The translations under genes and the position numbers were made by a program. The notes beneath the pieces were generated by a model. The model was not told where the DNA came from. It ran no database searches and was given only the letters and a program-made list of their open reading frames with translations. A DNA stretch of 45,353 bases from JBBSVE01 sp038233815 (GTDB lineage: Bacteria > Pseudomonadota > Alphaproteobacteria > Rhodobacterales > Rhodobacteraceae). Shown here piece after piece: positions 17,079 through 25,885 of this stretch (its first letter is position 1; each line of letters begins with the position of its first letter). The stretch is from NCBI GenBank assembly GCA_038233815.1, contig JBBSVE010000004.1, positions 1 through 45,353 of the forward strand, written 5' to 3'.

Positions 17079-18608
17079 TTACAGTTCCGGCAAGGCCACG
17101 CCCGACGCGCGTGCCAGCGAGCCGTCCGCAACCATCCCCGCCGCAGCCTCGATGTCGGGGGCGAGGGTGCGGTCCTCCGCCAGCGTCGCTACCCGGGTCC
17201 GCAACCGCGCCACGACGGCGCGCAGGGGGGGCGAGGTCTGCAAGGGCGCGCGAAAGTCGATGCCCTGCGCCGCACAGATCGCTTCCACGCCGAGGATCGC
17301 GTTCAGGTTCGCCACCATCGGCCCCAGCCTCCGCGCGCCGTGCGCGGCCATGGAGACGTGATCCTCCTGATTGGCCGAAGTCGGTGTGCTGTCCGTTACG
17401 CAGGGCATCGCGATATGCTTGTTCTCGCTCATCAGGGCTGCCGTCGTGACCTCCGCGATCATCAGGCCGGAGTTCAGCCCCGGCGCGGGCGTGAGGAACG
17501 CGGGCAGATCGAACGACAGCACCGGATCGACCATCAGCGCGACCCGGCGCTGGGCGATGGCCCCGATCTCCGACAGGGCCAGCGCGATCATGTCGGCGGC
17601 AAATCCCACGGGCTCGGCATGGAAGTTGCCGCCCGAAACGATCAGCCCCGCGTCCACCAGCACCAGCGGATTGTCGGTGGCGGCGTTGGCCTCGATCTCC
17701 AGCGTCCGCGCGGCCATGCGCAGCACATCCATCGCGGCACCCGTGACCTGCGGCTGGCACCGGATGCAGTAGGGGTCCTGCACGCGGGCGTCGCCGATCC
17801 TGTGACTGTCGCGGATGACGGAGCCTGCCAGCAGCGCGCGCAGGGTGGCCGCCGCCTCGATCTGGCCCGCGTGACCACGCAGGGCGTGGATTTCGGGTTG
17901 CAGGGGTGCGGTGGACCCCATGACCGCGTCGGTGGACAGCGCCGACGTCACCAGCGCCGTCTGCGCCGCGGTCCAGCCGTCGAACAGGCCCGCCAGCGCG
18001 AAGGCCGTGGAAAACTGCGTGCCGTTGATGAAGGCGAGGCCCTCCTTCGGACCCAGCGGCACCGGGTCCAGCCCGACCGAGGCCAGCGCCTCCGCCCCCG
18101 GCAGCACTTGCCCCGCGACCTCGGCAAAGCCCTCGCCGATCAGCACCGCCGTCATATGCGCGAGCGGTGCCAGATCGCCCGACGCGCCGACGGACCCTTG
18201 GGCGGGCACCACCGGCGTGACATCGCGCGCCAGCATCCGCTCCAGCAACTCCACCAGCGCCCAGCGCACCCCCGACGCCCCGCGCCCGAGGCTCAGGAGC
18301 TTCAGCGCCATCATAAGGCGCACATGGCGGCGGGGGATGGGACCGCCCACGCCGGCGCAATGGGACAGGATCAGATTGCGCTGGAGCGTCGCGGTATCGC
18401 CGGGCGCGATCCGTAAGGACGCGAGTTTGCCAAAGCCCGTGTTGACGCCGTAGACCGGAACGTCGCCCGCAGCGGCGCGCGCGATCGCCTGCGCCGCCGC
18501 CTCCACCCCCGGACGCGCCGCGGGGTCGAGCGTCACCGCGAGATCCCCGTGCCAGATCCGCGCCAGATCGGCCAGCGTGACCGCCCCCGGTGTCATCACA
18601 TGCGTCAC
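17079..18608 (-). CDS. hutH: Histidine ammonia-lyase
   Basis: 509 aa, the usual length. First step of histidine degradation: histidine -> urocanate + NH3. The Ala-Ser-Gly triplet that cyclises to the MIO group is residues 142-144 within GSVGASGDLAPLAH. Also visible are YGVNTGFGKLA near the N-terminus, FINGTQFSTA, and the QEDHVSMAAHGARR motif near the C-terminus. GTG start at 18608 overlaps the hutI stop (GTGA) with a G-rich ribosome site; an ATG at 18596 is possible. Confidence 0.97.
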   Translation of the reverse strand: MTHVMTPGAVTLADLARIWHGDLAVTLDPAARPGVEAAAQAIARAAAGDVPVYGVNTGFGKLASLRIAPGDTATLQRNLILSHCAGVGGPIPRRHVRLMMALKLLSLGRGASGVRWALVELLERMLARDVTPVVPAQGSVGASGDLAPLAHMTAVLIGEGFAEVAGQVLPGAEALASVGLDPVPLGPKEGLAFINGTQFSTAFALAGLFDGWTAAQTALVTSALSTDAVMGSTAPLQPEIHALRGHAGQIEAAATLRALLAGSVIRDSHRIGDARVQDPYCIRCQPQVTGAAMDVLRMAARTLEIEANAATDNPLVLVDAGLIVSGGNFHAEPVGFAADMIALALSEIGAIAQRRVALMVDPVLSFDLPAFLTPAPGLNSGLMIAEVTTAALMSENKHIAMPCVTDSTPTSANQEDHVSMAAHGARRLGPMVANLNAILGVEAICAAQGIDFRAPLQTSPPLRAVVARLRTRVATLAEDRTLAPDIEAAAGMVADGSLARASGVALPEL

Positions 18609-19804
18609 AGCGCCCCCCCGATCACCCGGCGGTGGAGCGGGTTGAACCCGATCCGGTAGGCCAGTTCCGCCGGATGATCCACGTCCCAGACGGCAAGGTC
18701 GGCCAGCGCCCCCGGTGCCAGCCCGGCCCGCCCCTCCAGCCCGAGCGCGCGGGCGGCATGGACGGTGGCGCCCGCCAGCGCCTCCTCGGGCGTCAGGCGA
18801 AAGAGGGTGGCGGCCATGTTCATCGCCAGCAGCAACGACGCCATCGGCGAGGAGCCGGGGTTCATGTCAGTCGCCACCGCCATCGGCACGCCGTGCGCGC
18901 GCAGCAGGTCGATCGGCGGCGCCTGCCGCTCGCGCAGCGTGTAGTAAGCGCCGGGCAGGATCACCGCGACCGTGCCCGCCTTTGCCATCGCGACCACGCC
19001 GTCTTTTTCGAGATACTCCAGATGGTCGGCCGACAGCGCCCCAAAGCCCGCCGCAAGCGCCGCCCCGCCGAGGTTGGAGAGTTGCTCGGCATGGAGCTTC
19101 ACCGGCAGGCCGAGATCGCGCGCGACGGTGAACACCCGCGCGATCTGCGCGGGCGAAAATGCGATCCCCTCGCAGAACGCGTCGACCGCATCGACGACGC
19201 CCTCGGCATGGGCCGCGCGAAGCGTGGGGATGCAGACCTCGTCGATATAGGCGTCGGCCCGGCCCTCATACCCCGCAGGCACGGCATGGGCGCCGAGGAA
19301 GGAGGTGCGGACGCCCACATCGCAAACCTCGCCGATCCGCCGCGCGGCGCGCAGCATCCGAAGCTCCGTGTCCCGGTCGAGCCCGTAGCCCGACTTGATC
19401 TCGATCACCGCGACACCCTCGGCGATCAGCGCATCGACGAAGGGCAGCGCCGCGGCCACCAGCGCATCCTCGTCCGCCGCCCGCGTGGCCGTGACGGTGG
19501 AGACGATGCCGCCCCCCGCCCGCGCGACCTCCTCGTAGGAGGCACCCTTCAGCCGCATTTCGAACTCCGCCGCGCGGTTGCCGCCATGCACGACATGGGT
19601 GTGGCAGTCGATCAGCGCGGGCGTCACCAGCCGGCCGCCGAGGTCGTGGACGGTGAACCCGGCCGCATCCGGCAGGTCGGCGCGCGGCCCGATCCAGTCG
19701 ATCCGGCCTGCCTTCAGGACCAGCGCCGCATCCCCGATCATGCCGTAGCGCCCGCCGACCATCGTCGCGACACGGCAGAATTGCAGGAGGGCGGCCTCTG
19801 GCAT
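18605..19804 (-). CDS. hutI: Imidazolonepropionase
   Basis: About 399 aa. Third step of histidine degradation, hydrolysing imidazolonepropionate to formimidoyl-glutamate. A metal-dependent amidohydrolase: metal-binding HTH in DCHTHVVHGGNR, EIKSGYGLD, LHAEQLS, SADHLEYL and the Asp in VATDMNPGSSP. The family N-terminus is normal. Start at ATG 19804 or GTG 19813; neither has a strong ribosome site. First gene of the long minus-strand block, divergent from hutF with an 80-bp gap holding a pair of direct repeats. Confidence 0.96.
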   Translation of the reverse strand: MPEAALLQFCRVATMVGGRYGMIGDAALVLKAGRIDWIGPRADLPDAAGFTVHDLGGRLVTPALIDCHTHVVHGGNRAAEFEMRLKGASYEEVARAGGGIVSTVTATRAADEDALVAAALPFVDALIAEGVAVIEIKSGYGLDRDTELRMLRAARRIGEVCDVGVRTSFLGAHAVPAGYEGRADAYIDEVCIPTLRAAHAEGVVDAVDAFCEGIAFSPAQIARVFTVARDLGLPVKLHAEQLSNLGGAALAAGFGALSADHLEYLEKDGVVAMAKAGTVAVILPGAYYTLRERQAPPIDLLRAHGVPMAVATDMNPGSSPMASLLLAMNMAATLFRLTPEEALAGATVHAARALGLEGRAGLAPGALADLAVWDVDHPAELAYRIGFNPLHRRVIGGAL

Positions 19805-19837
19805 CGGGGTCACTTGGCGCTAGGGAATTGCCTCCCG

Positions 19838-19873
19838 CATGTCTAAAAGGCCTCCATCCCCATGTCCACAAGG
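19838..19873. promoter_or_regulatory. Direct-repeat pair in the hutI-hutF divergent promoter, candidate operator
   Basis: catgtctaaaagg (19838-19850) and catgtccacaagg (19861-19873) match at 11 of 13 positions and are spaced 23 bp apart, about two helical turns, in the only gap between the divergent hut transcripts. This suits a repressor such as HutC, but no regulator gene is in the window and the repeat does not match an operator I can name. The second copy overlaps the hutF ribosome-binding site. Confidence 0.35.
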
Positions 19874-19884
19874 AAGGGCCGCCC

Positions 19885-21243
19885 ATGATCTTCGCCGACT
19901 GCGCGCGCCTTCCGGGCGGATGGGCCGACCGGGTCCGCGTTATCGTGGAGGATGGCCGGATCGCCGCCGTCCACGCCGGGGTGGACCCGGAGGAGGGCGA
20001 CCGGCGTGTTTCCACCCTGTTGCCCGCGGTTTCCAACCTCCACAGCCACACGTTCCAGCGCGCGATGGCCGGGATGACCGAACACAGCGCGGTGGGGCGG
20101 GAAAGTTTCTGGACCTGGCGCGATCTCATGTATCGCTTCCTCGACCGCCTCGCGCCCGAGGATATCGGCGCCATCGCCGCCTTCGCTTTCATGGAGATGC
20201 AGGAGGCGGGGTTCGCGGCGGTGGGCGAGTTCCACTATGTCCACCACCAGCGGGGCGGCGCGCGCTACGTCGATCCGGCGGAACTGTCGGTGCGGATCTT
20301 CGAGGCCGCCGCCCTGACCGGGATCGGCCTCACCCATCTGCCGGTGCTCTACAGCCATGGCGGGGCCGGGGGGCTGCCCTTGGGCGAAGGCCAGCGCCGG
20401 TTCGGCACCGATCCGGACGCCTTCGCCGACCTCATGTCCGCGATCCGGGAGGCAGGGCGGGCATTGCCCCCGGATACGCGCATTGGCATCGCGCCCCATT
20501 CGCTGCGCGCCACGACGCCGGACGCACTCACCCGCGTGCTGCCGCTGGCAGAGGGCGGGCCGATCCATATCCATGTCGCCGAACAGCCGCGCGAGGTGGC
20601 GGAGATCGAGGCCTGGCTCGGCCAGCGGCCCGTTGCGTGGCTGCTCGATCATGCTCCGGTCGGGCCGGACTGGTGCGCGGTCCATGCCACCCACATGACG
20701 GTGGAGGAGACGCGCGGTCTGGCCCGGACCGGTGCCGTGGCGGGGCTCTGCCCGGTGACGGAGGCAAACCTTGGCGACGGGCCGTTCGACGGGCCGGGCT
20801 GGCTGGCGGCGGGTGGGCGTTACGGCATCGGCACCGACAGCAACGTGCGGATTTCCATGGCGGAGGAGTTGCGGACGCTGGAATACAGCCAGCGGCTGCG
20901 CGATCTGGCCCGCAACGTGATGGTGGCGGGCGCGGGCAGCGTCGGCGCCAGCCTCTATGACGCGGCGGCGGCGGGCGGGGCGCAGGCACTCGGGCGCGAC
21001 GCGGGGCGGATCGCGGCGGGGTGCCTCGCCGATCTGGTGGCGATTGACGCGGAGCATCCGTCGCTGATCGCGCTGGGGGCGGATCGGTTGCTCGACGGCG
21101 TCGTCTTTGCCGCACCCGAAGGCGTGGTCACGGACCTCTGGTCCGCCGGGCGCCATGCGGTGCGGGAGGGACGGCACATCGCGCGCGAGGGGATCGTGGC
21201 GGACTGGCGGCGGGTGATGGCCCGGCTTGTGCTGGCGATGTGA
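19885..21243 (+). CDS. hutF: Formimidoylglutamate deiminase
   Basis: 452 aa. Converts N-formimidoyl-L-glutamate to N-formyl-L-glutamate + NH3, the route that needs HutG to finish and releases formate. Amidohydrolase signatures: HSHTFQRAMAG (metal His pair), GEFHYVHH, IGIAPHSLRA, IHVAEQPREV, VHATHMT and GTDSNVRISM. The ATG at 19885 follows GGAAGGG; longer starts upstream are unsupported. Divergent from hutI. Its TGA directly abuts the hutD stop, forming TGATCA at 21241-21246. No hutG is present in this window. Confidence 0.95.
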   Translation: MIFADCARLPGGWADRVRVIVEDGRIAAVHAGVDPEEGDRRVSTLLPAVSNLHSHTFQRAMAGMTEHSAVGRESFWTWRDLMYRFLDRLAPEDIGAIAAFAFMEMQEAGFAAVGEFHYVHHQRGGARYVDPAELSVRIFEAAALTGIGLTHLPVLYSHGGAGGLPLGEGQRRFGTDPDAFADLMSAIREAGRALPPDTRIGIAPHSLRATTPDALTRVLPLAEGGPIHIHVAEQPREVAEIEAWLGQRPVAWLLDHAPVGPDWCAVHATHMTVEETRGLARTGAVAGLCPVTEANLGDGPFDGPGWLAAGGRYGIGTDSNVRISMAEELRTLEYSQRLRDLARNVMVAGAGSVGASLYDAAAAGGAQALGRDAGRIAAGCLADLVAIDAEHPSLIALGADRLLDGVVFAAPEGVVTDLWSAGRHAVREGRHIAREGIVADWRRVMARLVLAM

Positions 21244-21756
21244 TCAGCGGCGGCGCAGCGTGACGCGCAGACAGGCGGCACCCGGGCCGAGCCGCACCCG
21301 CCCCCACACCACGACGCCCGCGGGCACGTCCTCGCCGTCCGCCGTGACGGGGCTGTCGAGCACCAACCACACGGCGTCATCGTCGTTCGGACCGTCCACC
21401 AGATCGACCGACGGATCGAGCCGCGCAGGATCGTAGATCAGGTTGAAATCCCGAACCGGACCGGCCGTCAGACGCCCTTCGACCGCTACCTCGCCGGAGA
21501 AGGCGAACGGCACGCGCGGCGTCAGGGCGATCCTCTTGTCGGCGAATATCAGTTGCAGGCCCTCCCCCCCAATGACCGTCAGGATGCGCGCCATCCCCTC
21601 GAAGTGCGAGAACGGGCCGTCCGCTGCGACCTCCGCGATGCTGAGACGCCAGAGGAGGCGGCCGTCCGCCTCCTCCCTCGAAATCTCGTGCGTGGTGCCG
21701 CCGCCGTTCTTCCACGGGGCGGAGGTGAAATCGGCCGGGTGCAGGATGCGGTGCAT
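21244..21756 (-). CDS. hutD: HutD-family protein
   Basis: 170 aa. A cupin-like beta-barrel of the HutD/Ves family, recognised by PWKNGGGTTHEI near the N-terminus, WRLSIAEVAADGPFS, LTVIGGEGLQL and the FNLIYD segment. HutD is genetically linked to histidine use in pseudomonads, where a role in limiting hut activity has been proposed; its biochemistry is not settled. It converges end-to-end with hutF. ATG at 21756 fits the family N-terminus (MHRILHPADF). Confidence 0.88.
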   Translation of the reverse strand: MHRILHPADFTSAPWKNGGGTTHEISREEADGRLLWRLSIAEVAADGPFSHFEGMARILTVIGGEGLQLIFADKRIALTPRVPFAFSGEVAVEGRLTAGPVRDFNLIYDPARLDPSVDLVDGPNDDDAVWLVLDSPVTADGEDVPAGVVVWGRVRLGPGAACLRVTLRRR

Positions 21757-21789
21757 GGCGGCTCCTTGAAGCGGGCTCTGGCCGACAGA

Positions 21790-22593
21790 TCAGGCCCCGG
21801 GGGCCCAGCCATTCTCCACCCGGCGAAAGGGATGCGTGCTGATCGGCTCGAAGGCGGAGCCCGCGTCGCCCACGGCATAGCGTTCCACCACAATGCGGTC
21901 CGGCGTCACGGTGATGAGGTTGAAGTCGTTCGCCTCGCCCCGGTTGCGGTTGGAAAGGCCGGTTCCGGCATGGACCTGCAGCGGGCTGCGGTGGCCTTCG
22001 CGGATCGGGAAGGGCTGCGCCTGCCATGTGTGCAGATGCCCGGTCAGGATCATGTCCATGCCACAGCCCGACAGCCGGTCGACCGCGGCGGAGGCGCCCA
22101 GCGGCAGATCCTTGTCGAGGCCCACGGGATGCTCCAGCGGGTGATGCGCCACGACGATCCGCACCATCCCCCGTGGGGCCCCCGCGAAGGCCGCGCAGAC
22201 GCGGTTCATATCGCCGGGCCGGAACTTGCCGCGCTGCCACGACCGGGGGCGGACGGTGTTCATCCCCTCCACCATCACGTCCGCATCGGCATAGGAGGGC
22301 GCCAGATCGCGTGAGATCAGGCGCCGATAATTTCGGTAGGGCGCCACGAATCGCCAGAAGAAATTGTGCAGCGGCACATCGTGATTGCCCGGCACCACGA
22401 GGATCGGTGCGCGCAGCCCGTCGAGAAACCGCGCCGCGCGGTTAAATTGCGTCACGCGCGCGCGTTGGGTCAGATCGCCCGAAAGCGCCACCAGGTCGGG
22501 GGCGAGGCCGTTGATCCGGTCGGTCAACGGCGACACCAGCTCCTCGCGGTCGCGCCCGAAATGGACGTCGGAAATATGGAGGATGCGGGTCAA
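21790..22593 (-). CDS. Class III metallophosphoesterase (calcineurin-like)
   Basis: 267 aa. Has the dinuclear metal-site motifs in order: Asp9/His11 (ISDVHFG), Asp40 (SGDLTQRA), Asn70/His71 (PGNHD), VVAHHPLEHP, and GHLHTW. It probably hydrolyses a phosphodiester or phosphomonoester in the cytoplasm; cyclic nucleotides, glycerophosphodiesters and phospholipids are all possible substrates. It lies 22 bp downstream of a lipid-kinase-like gene and shares its promoter, which hints at lipid or phosphorus metabolism, by inference only. Confidence 0.85.
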   Translation of the reverse strand: MTRILHISDVHFGRDREELVSPLTDRINGLAPDLVALSGDLTQRARVTQFNRAARFLDGLRAPILVVPGNHDVPLHNFFWRFVAPYRNYRRLISRDLAPSYADADVMVEGMNTVRPRSWQRGKFRPGDMNRVCAAFAGAPRGMVRIVVAHHPLEHPVGLDKDLPLGASAAVDRLSGCGMDMILTGHLHTWQAQPFPIREGHRSPLQVHAGTGLSNRNRGEANDFNLITVTPDRIVVERYAVGDAGSAFEPISTHPFRRVENGWAPGA

Positions 22594-22615
22594 GGGACGC
22601 CGCCTGTTGCGCGCG

Positions 22616-23536
22616 TCACCGGACCTCCACGTCGCTGTCGCGGGGCACGAGGACCGTCAGATCGTCGGGCAGCACGCGCAGGGTGAAGGGCGCTTCCATG
22701 CGTTCCTTCTCGCCGTCGCGCGCCACCAGACGATGCTTCGGCACGGTCTGGAGCATGATCTCGCGCCCCGACACCATCTCGAAGTTGCGCTTCTTCTTGG
22801 CCATGCCGGTCGCGATGGCCATCGTGTTCACGAACATCCCCCAGCGGCTGTCGTCCGGGGCGAGAAAGACCACGAGCTTGCCCGATGCCACCTCCTCGCG
22901 CCCGTCGAGACCGACCTCTGCCAGTTGGTAGGCGTTGTTGATGGCGAAGATGATGGTGGATCTGAAGCTCCGTACCGCGCCGCCGTCGAGCGTGATCTCC
23001 ACCCGCATCGGCCGCCTCCGGGTGGCGAGCGTCAGGAACACCGACCAGTAGGCCGCGAGCCGCGAGCGTCCCCATTTCTTGTAGATCGCCTCCCGCCTCC
23101 GCAGGATCTCGGGGTAGGTGCCGAGCGAGCAGTTGTTGAGAAACACCCGGTCGTTCACGGTGGCGATCGGCACCGGGCGCTTCTCCCCGTGGGCGATGAT
23201 GCGAGCGGCGTCCTCGATCGTGTCGGGAATGGCAAGCGAGCGCGCAAAATAGTTGAACGTGCCGAGCGGGATCAGACCCATCGTGATCCCGGTGCCGTGA
23301 AGCACATCGGCCACGGCGGAGATCGTGCCGTCACCGCCCGCCGCGACGATGGTGTCGAAATCCTCCGACGCGGCCTGCTCGATGCTGGAGACGAGATCGC
23401 GGGAATGCCGGATCAGCCGGATGTCCGCCTCCTGCCCTTCGGCACGCAGCGCGTCGCGGATCTGGTCGGCGATGTCATCTGAAGATTTCCGGCCCGATCC
23501 TCCATTGAGGATCACGCAGACGGACGCAGGGGGCAT
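22616..23536 (-). CDS. Diacylglycerol kinase family lipid kinase
   Basis: 306 aa. DAGK/YegS-type catalytic domain: NGGSGRKSS phosphate loop, AAGGDGTISAVADVL, the GLIPLGTFNYFARSL motif, and NDRVFLNNCSLGTYPEI, with the C-terminal beta-sandwich (GREIMLQT, DGEKERMEAP). It transfers the gamma phosphate of ATP to a lipid acceptor; the acceptor cannot be read from sequence. ATG at 23536 follows GGAGAGA; the open frame extends further upstream but that part is the promoter region. First of a two-gene operon with the phosphoesterase, behind an EcfG-type promoter. Confidence 0.88.
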   Translation of the reverse strand: MPPASVCVILNGGSGRKSSDDIADQIRDALRAEGQEADIRLIRHSRDLVSSIEQAASEDFDTIVAAGGDGTISAVADVLHGTGITMGLIPLGTFNYFARSLAIPDTIEDAARIIAHGEKRPVPIATVNDRVFLNNCSLGTYPEILRRREAIYKKWGRSRLAAYWSVFLTLATRRRPMRVEITLDGGAVRSFRSTIIFAINNAYQLAEVGLDGREEVASGKLVVFLAPDDSRWGMFVNTMAIATGMAKKKRNFEMVSGREIMLQTVPKHRLVARDGEKERMEAPFTLRVLPDDLTVLVPRDSDVEVR

Positions 23537-23567
23537 GGGCACTCTCTCCGTTTCCGACCGGAGGAGC

Positions 23568-23592
23568 AACGCGGGCGGGATGATGCGGTTCC
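23568..23592 (-). promoter_or_regulatory. EcfG-type (general stress sigma) promoter for the lipid kinase operon
   Basis: On the minus strand GGAAC (23592-23588), a 16-bp spacer, then CGTT (23571-23568): an exact match to the alphaproteobacterial EcfG consensus. The -10 element lies 31 bp upstream of the ATG at 23536. The remainder of 23537-23717 must hold the divergent ABC promoter; I see no clear motif for it. Confidence 0.7.
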
Positions 23593-23717
23593 GACCTCTG
23601 GCACTGCGCGATTCCCGGAGGAGGCGACGGTGCGTTCGGTCGCCCTTGAAGGCGGGGGGGCGGCGGCTAATTCTTCGGCCAACCCGATCCCGGACGACGG
23701 GTCGGACCCACAGCCGG

Positions 23718-24965
23718 ATGCCAGCCCCGATGATACCAGCCGCCCTTTCCGCGACGGACCAGATCTCCTCCTCCGCATCGCCCTCGTCGCGGTCGGGACG
23801 GGCGTCGTTCGGGCTGACGGTCTGCGGTGTCACGCGGCGGTTCGGGGCGATGGCGGCGCTCGACGATGTCAGCCTCGACGTCGCACCGGGGGAGTTCGTG
23901 TCGATCATCGGCCCGTCGGGCTGCGGCAAGTCGACCCTCCTGCGCTCCATCGCGGGGCTGGAGCGCGTCGATGCGGGCGCGATCCTGATCGGCGACCGTG
24001 ACGTGCGCCACCTCAGCCCCAGCGCGCGCGAGGTGGCCTTCGTGTTCCAGAGCTATGCACTCTACCCGCATCTGACCTGCCGCCAGAACCTCGCGGCCCC
24101 GCTTGTGATGCGGGAGATGTCTGCGCTGGGTCGCGCGCGTTTTCTGGGGCGGCTGGTGCCGGGGGCGTCGCGCAGGCGGGCGTCGATCGCGGAGCGGGTG
24201 GCCCGGATCGCGGGTCAGTTGCAGATCGAGGGGCTTCTGGACCGCCGTCCGGATCAGCTTTCCGGTGGTCAACGCCAGCGCGTCGCACTGGGCCGCGCGC
24301 TGATTCGGGAGCCGAAATTGTTCCTGCTGGATGAGCCCTTGGCCAATCTCGACGCTGCACTCCGCAACACCACGCGGGCGGAGTTGCATGCGCTCCAGCG
24401 CCGGGTGGGGGCAACGACGCTGTTCGTGACCCACGATCAGGCCGAGGCGATGGCGATCTCGGACCGGATCGCGATCATGTTCGATGGAAAGCTGCGCCAG
24501 ATCGGCACGCCGGACCAGCTCTACCGCCATCCCGCCGATCTCGACGTGGCGCGGTTCCTGTCGCAGCCGTGGCTCAACGTGATCCCGGCGCACGTGCTGG
24601 CGGAGGCTCTGGCAGGCGGGCTCGGCGGCGGGATGGCCGCGACGCGCGATGCGGCGTTGCGGCAGGCGGGCAGCGTGGTGGCATTTCGGCCCGAACATGC
24701 CTCGATCCACCGGCCCAAGGACCGCGTTCAGGGCCTGGGGGTGGAGATCGTGCGCGCGGAACATGCCGGGGCGGACGCGAACCTCTTCGTGCGCCTGCCG
24801 TCGGACGGGACGCAATGCGTGGTCCGCATCGCCTCGGCGGAGATCATGGGATGGCAGCCGGGGGCGCGTGCACTGTTGCGCTTCGACCCCGAGGCGGCGT
24901 GGATCTTTCCGCTGCAGGACGCGAGCGCGGACGTCGCGGTCCCACGGGCGGCGGGCGCGGTCTGA
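23718..24965 (+). CDS. ABC transporter ATP-binding protein (CUT1, UgpC/MalK type)
   Basis: 415 aa from the chosen start. Walker A GPSGCGKSTLL, Q-loop FQSYALYPHLT, signature LSGGQRQRVALGRAL, Walker B LFLLDEPLANLD, H-loop LFVTHDQAEAM, then a C-terminal TOBE/regulatory domain (VVAFRPEHASI). An unusually long stretch lies between the Q-loop and the signature (FLGRLVPGASRRR). Start uncertain: ATG at 23718 or 23730, neither with a ribosome site, and the first 30-odd residues before FGLTVCGVTRRFG are not part of the domain. The stop overlaps the next start (TGATG). It energises the importer encoded by the next three genes. Confidence 0.9.
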   Translation: MPAPMIPAALSATDQISSSASPSSRSGRASFGLTVCGVTRRFGAMAALDDVSLDVAPGEFVSIIGPSGCGKSTLLRSIAGLERVDAGAILIGDRDVRHLSPSAREVAFVFQSYALYPHLTCRQNLAAPLVMREMSALGRARFLGRLVPGASRRRASIAERVARIAGQLQIEGLLDRRPDQLSGGQRQRVALGRALIREPKLFLLDEPLANLDAALRNTTRAELHALQRRVGATTLFVTHDQAEAMAISDRIAIMFDGKLRQIGTPDQLYRHPADLDVARFLSQPWLNVIPAHVLAEALAGGLGGGMAATRDAALRQAGSVVAFRPEHASIHRPKDRVQGLGVEIVRAEHAGADANLFVRLPSDGTQCVVRIASAEIMGWQPGARALLRFDPEAAWIFPLQDASADVAVPRAAGAV

Positions 24966-25885
24966 TGGTGGCGGTGCCGGATACGGCGCTCCATGCGCTG
25001 CCCGACGCGACGCACAACGGCGAGGGACGTGCCGGGATGATGCTGGCCGCCCCGGCGGCGGTGCTGCTGTTCGTCCTTCTGTTCCTGCCGTCCTGCGGCG
25101 TCCTCGTGATGTCGCTGACGGATTACCAGTTCGGGATGCCGTCGTTCGACGTCGTGGGGCTGGCGAACTACAAGGCGATGCTGGCCGACCCCCGGGTGCG
25201 CAACAGCTTTTACAACACCGCGCTCTATGTCGGCACCGTGGCCCCGGTTTCCATCGCGCTGGGCCTCCTGCTCGCCATCCTGATCGAGGCGCAGGTGCGG
25301 TTCCGGGGCCTCTTTCGCGCGGTGTTCTTCTTGCCCGTGACCGCGACGCTGGTTGCGATGGCCACGGCGTGGGAAGTGATGCTGCATCCGAGCTTCGGGC
25401 TGGTGAACACCGTCCTGTCTGAACTGGGCTTCGCCAGACAGAGGTTCCTGACCGATCCCGATATAGCACTCTGGTCGCTGGCAGCCATCGGGGTGTGGAA
25501 GCTCGTCGGCTACAACACGCTCCTCTTCATCGCGGGGATGAGCACGATCCCCCGCGACCTCTACGAGGCGGCCTCCATCGACGGGGCGGAGGGTGGCTGG
25601 GGCCGTTTCGCGCTGGTGACATGGCCGCTTCTGGCGCCGGTCACGCTGTTTGTCACCACGATCACCCTGATCCGCGCGTTTTCCGAGTTCGAGACGGTCG
25701 CCGTCCTGACCCATGGCGGGCCCAACGGGGCCACCGACATGATGCTCTACACGCTGTTCGAGGAGGCGTTCAAATATTTCGATATCGGGCTCGCGTCGGC
25801 CATCGCGGTCACGTTTCTCGGGTTCGTGGGCGCGCTGTCGATCCTGAAGGTCGGCTATTTCGATCGGCGTGTGCATTATGTCTAG
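24965..25885 (+). CDS. ABC transporter permease 1 (UgpA/MalF type)
   Basis: 306 aa. An inner-membrane subunit with six predicted hydrophobic segments; the first is APAAVLLFVLLFLPS and the cytoplasmic EAA loop reads EAASIDGAEGGWGRFALVTWP, the contact site for the ATPase. ATG at 24965 overlaps the ATPase stop, and the TAG stop overlaps the next start by 8 bp (ATGTCTAG). The substrate is not readable: CUT1 importers take sugars, glycerol-3-phosphate or polyols. Confidence 0.92.
   Translation: MVAVPDTALHALPDATHNGEGRAGMMLAAPAAVLLFVLLFLPSCGVLVMSLTDYQFGMPSFDVVGLANYKAMLADPRVRNSFYNTALYVGTVAPVSIALGLLLAILIEAQVRFRGLFRAVFFLPVTATLVAMATAWEVMLHPSFGLVNTVLSELGFARQRFLTDPDIALWSLAAIGVWKLVGYNTLLFIAGMSTIPRDLYEAASIDGAEGGWGRFALVTWPLLAPVTLFVTTITLIRAFSEFETVAVLTHGGPNGATDMMLYTLFEEAFKYFDIGLASAIAVTFLGFVGALSILKVGYFDRRVHYV

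Noticed and set aside
4139..17449. Several 600-1000 codon plus-strand frames opposite fdsA/fdsGB, fadB-type, thiolase and hutU genes
   Set aside because: High-GC antisense shadows; no domain signatures, while the minus-strand frames are clear known families.
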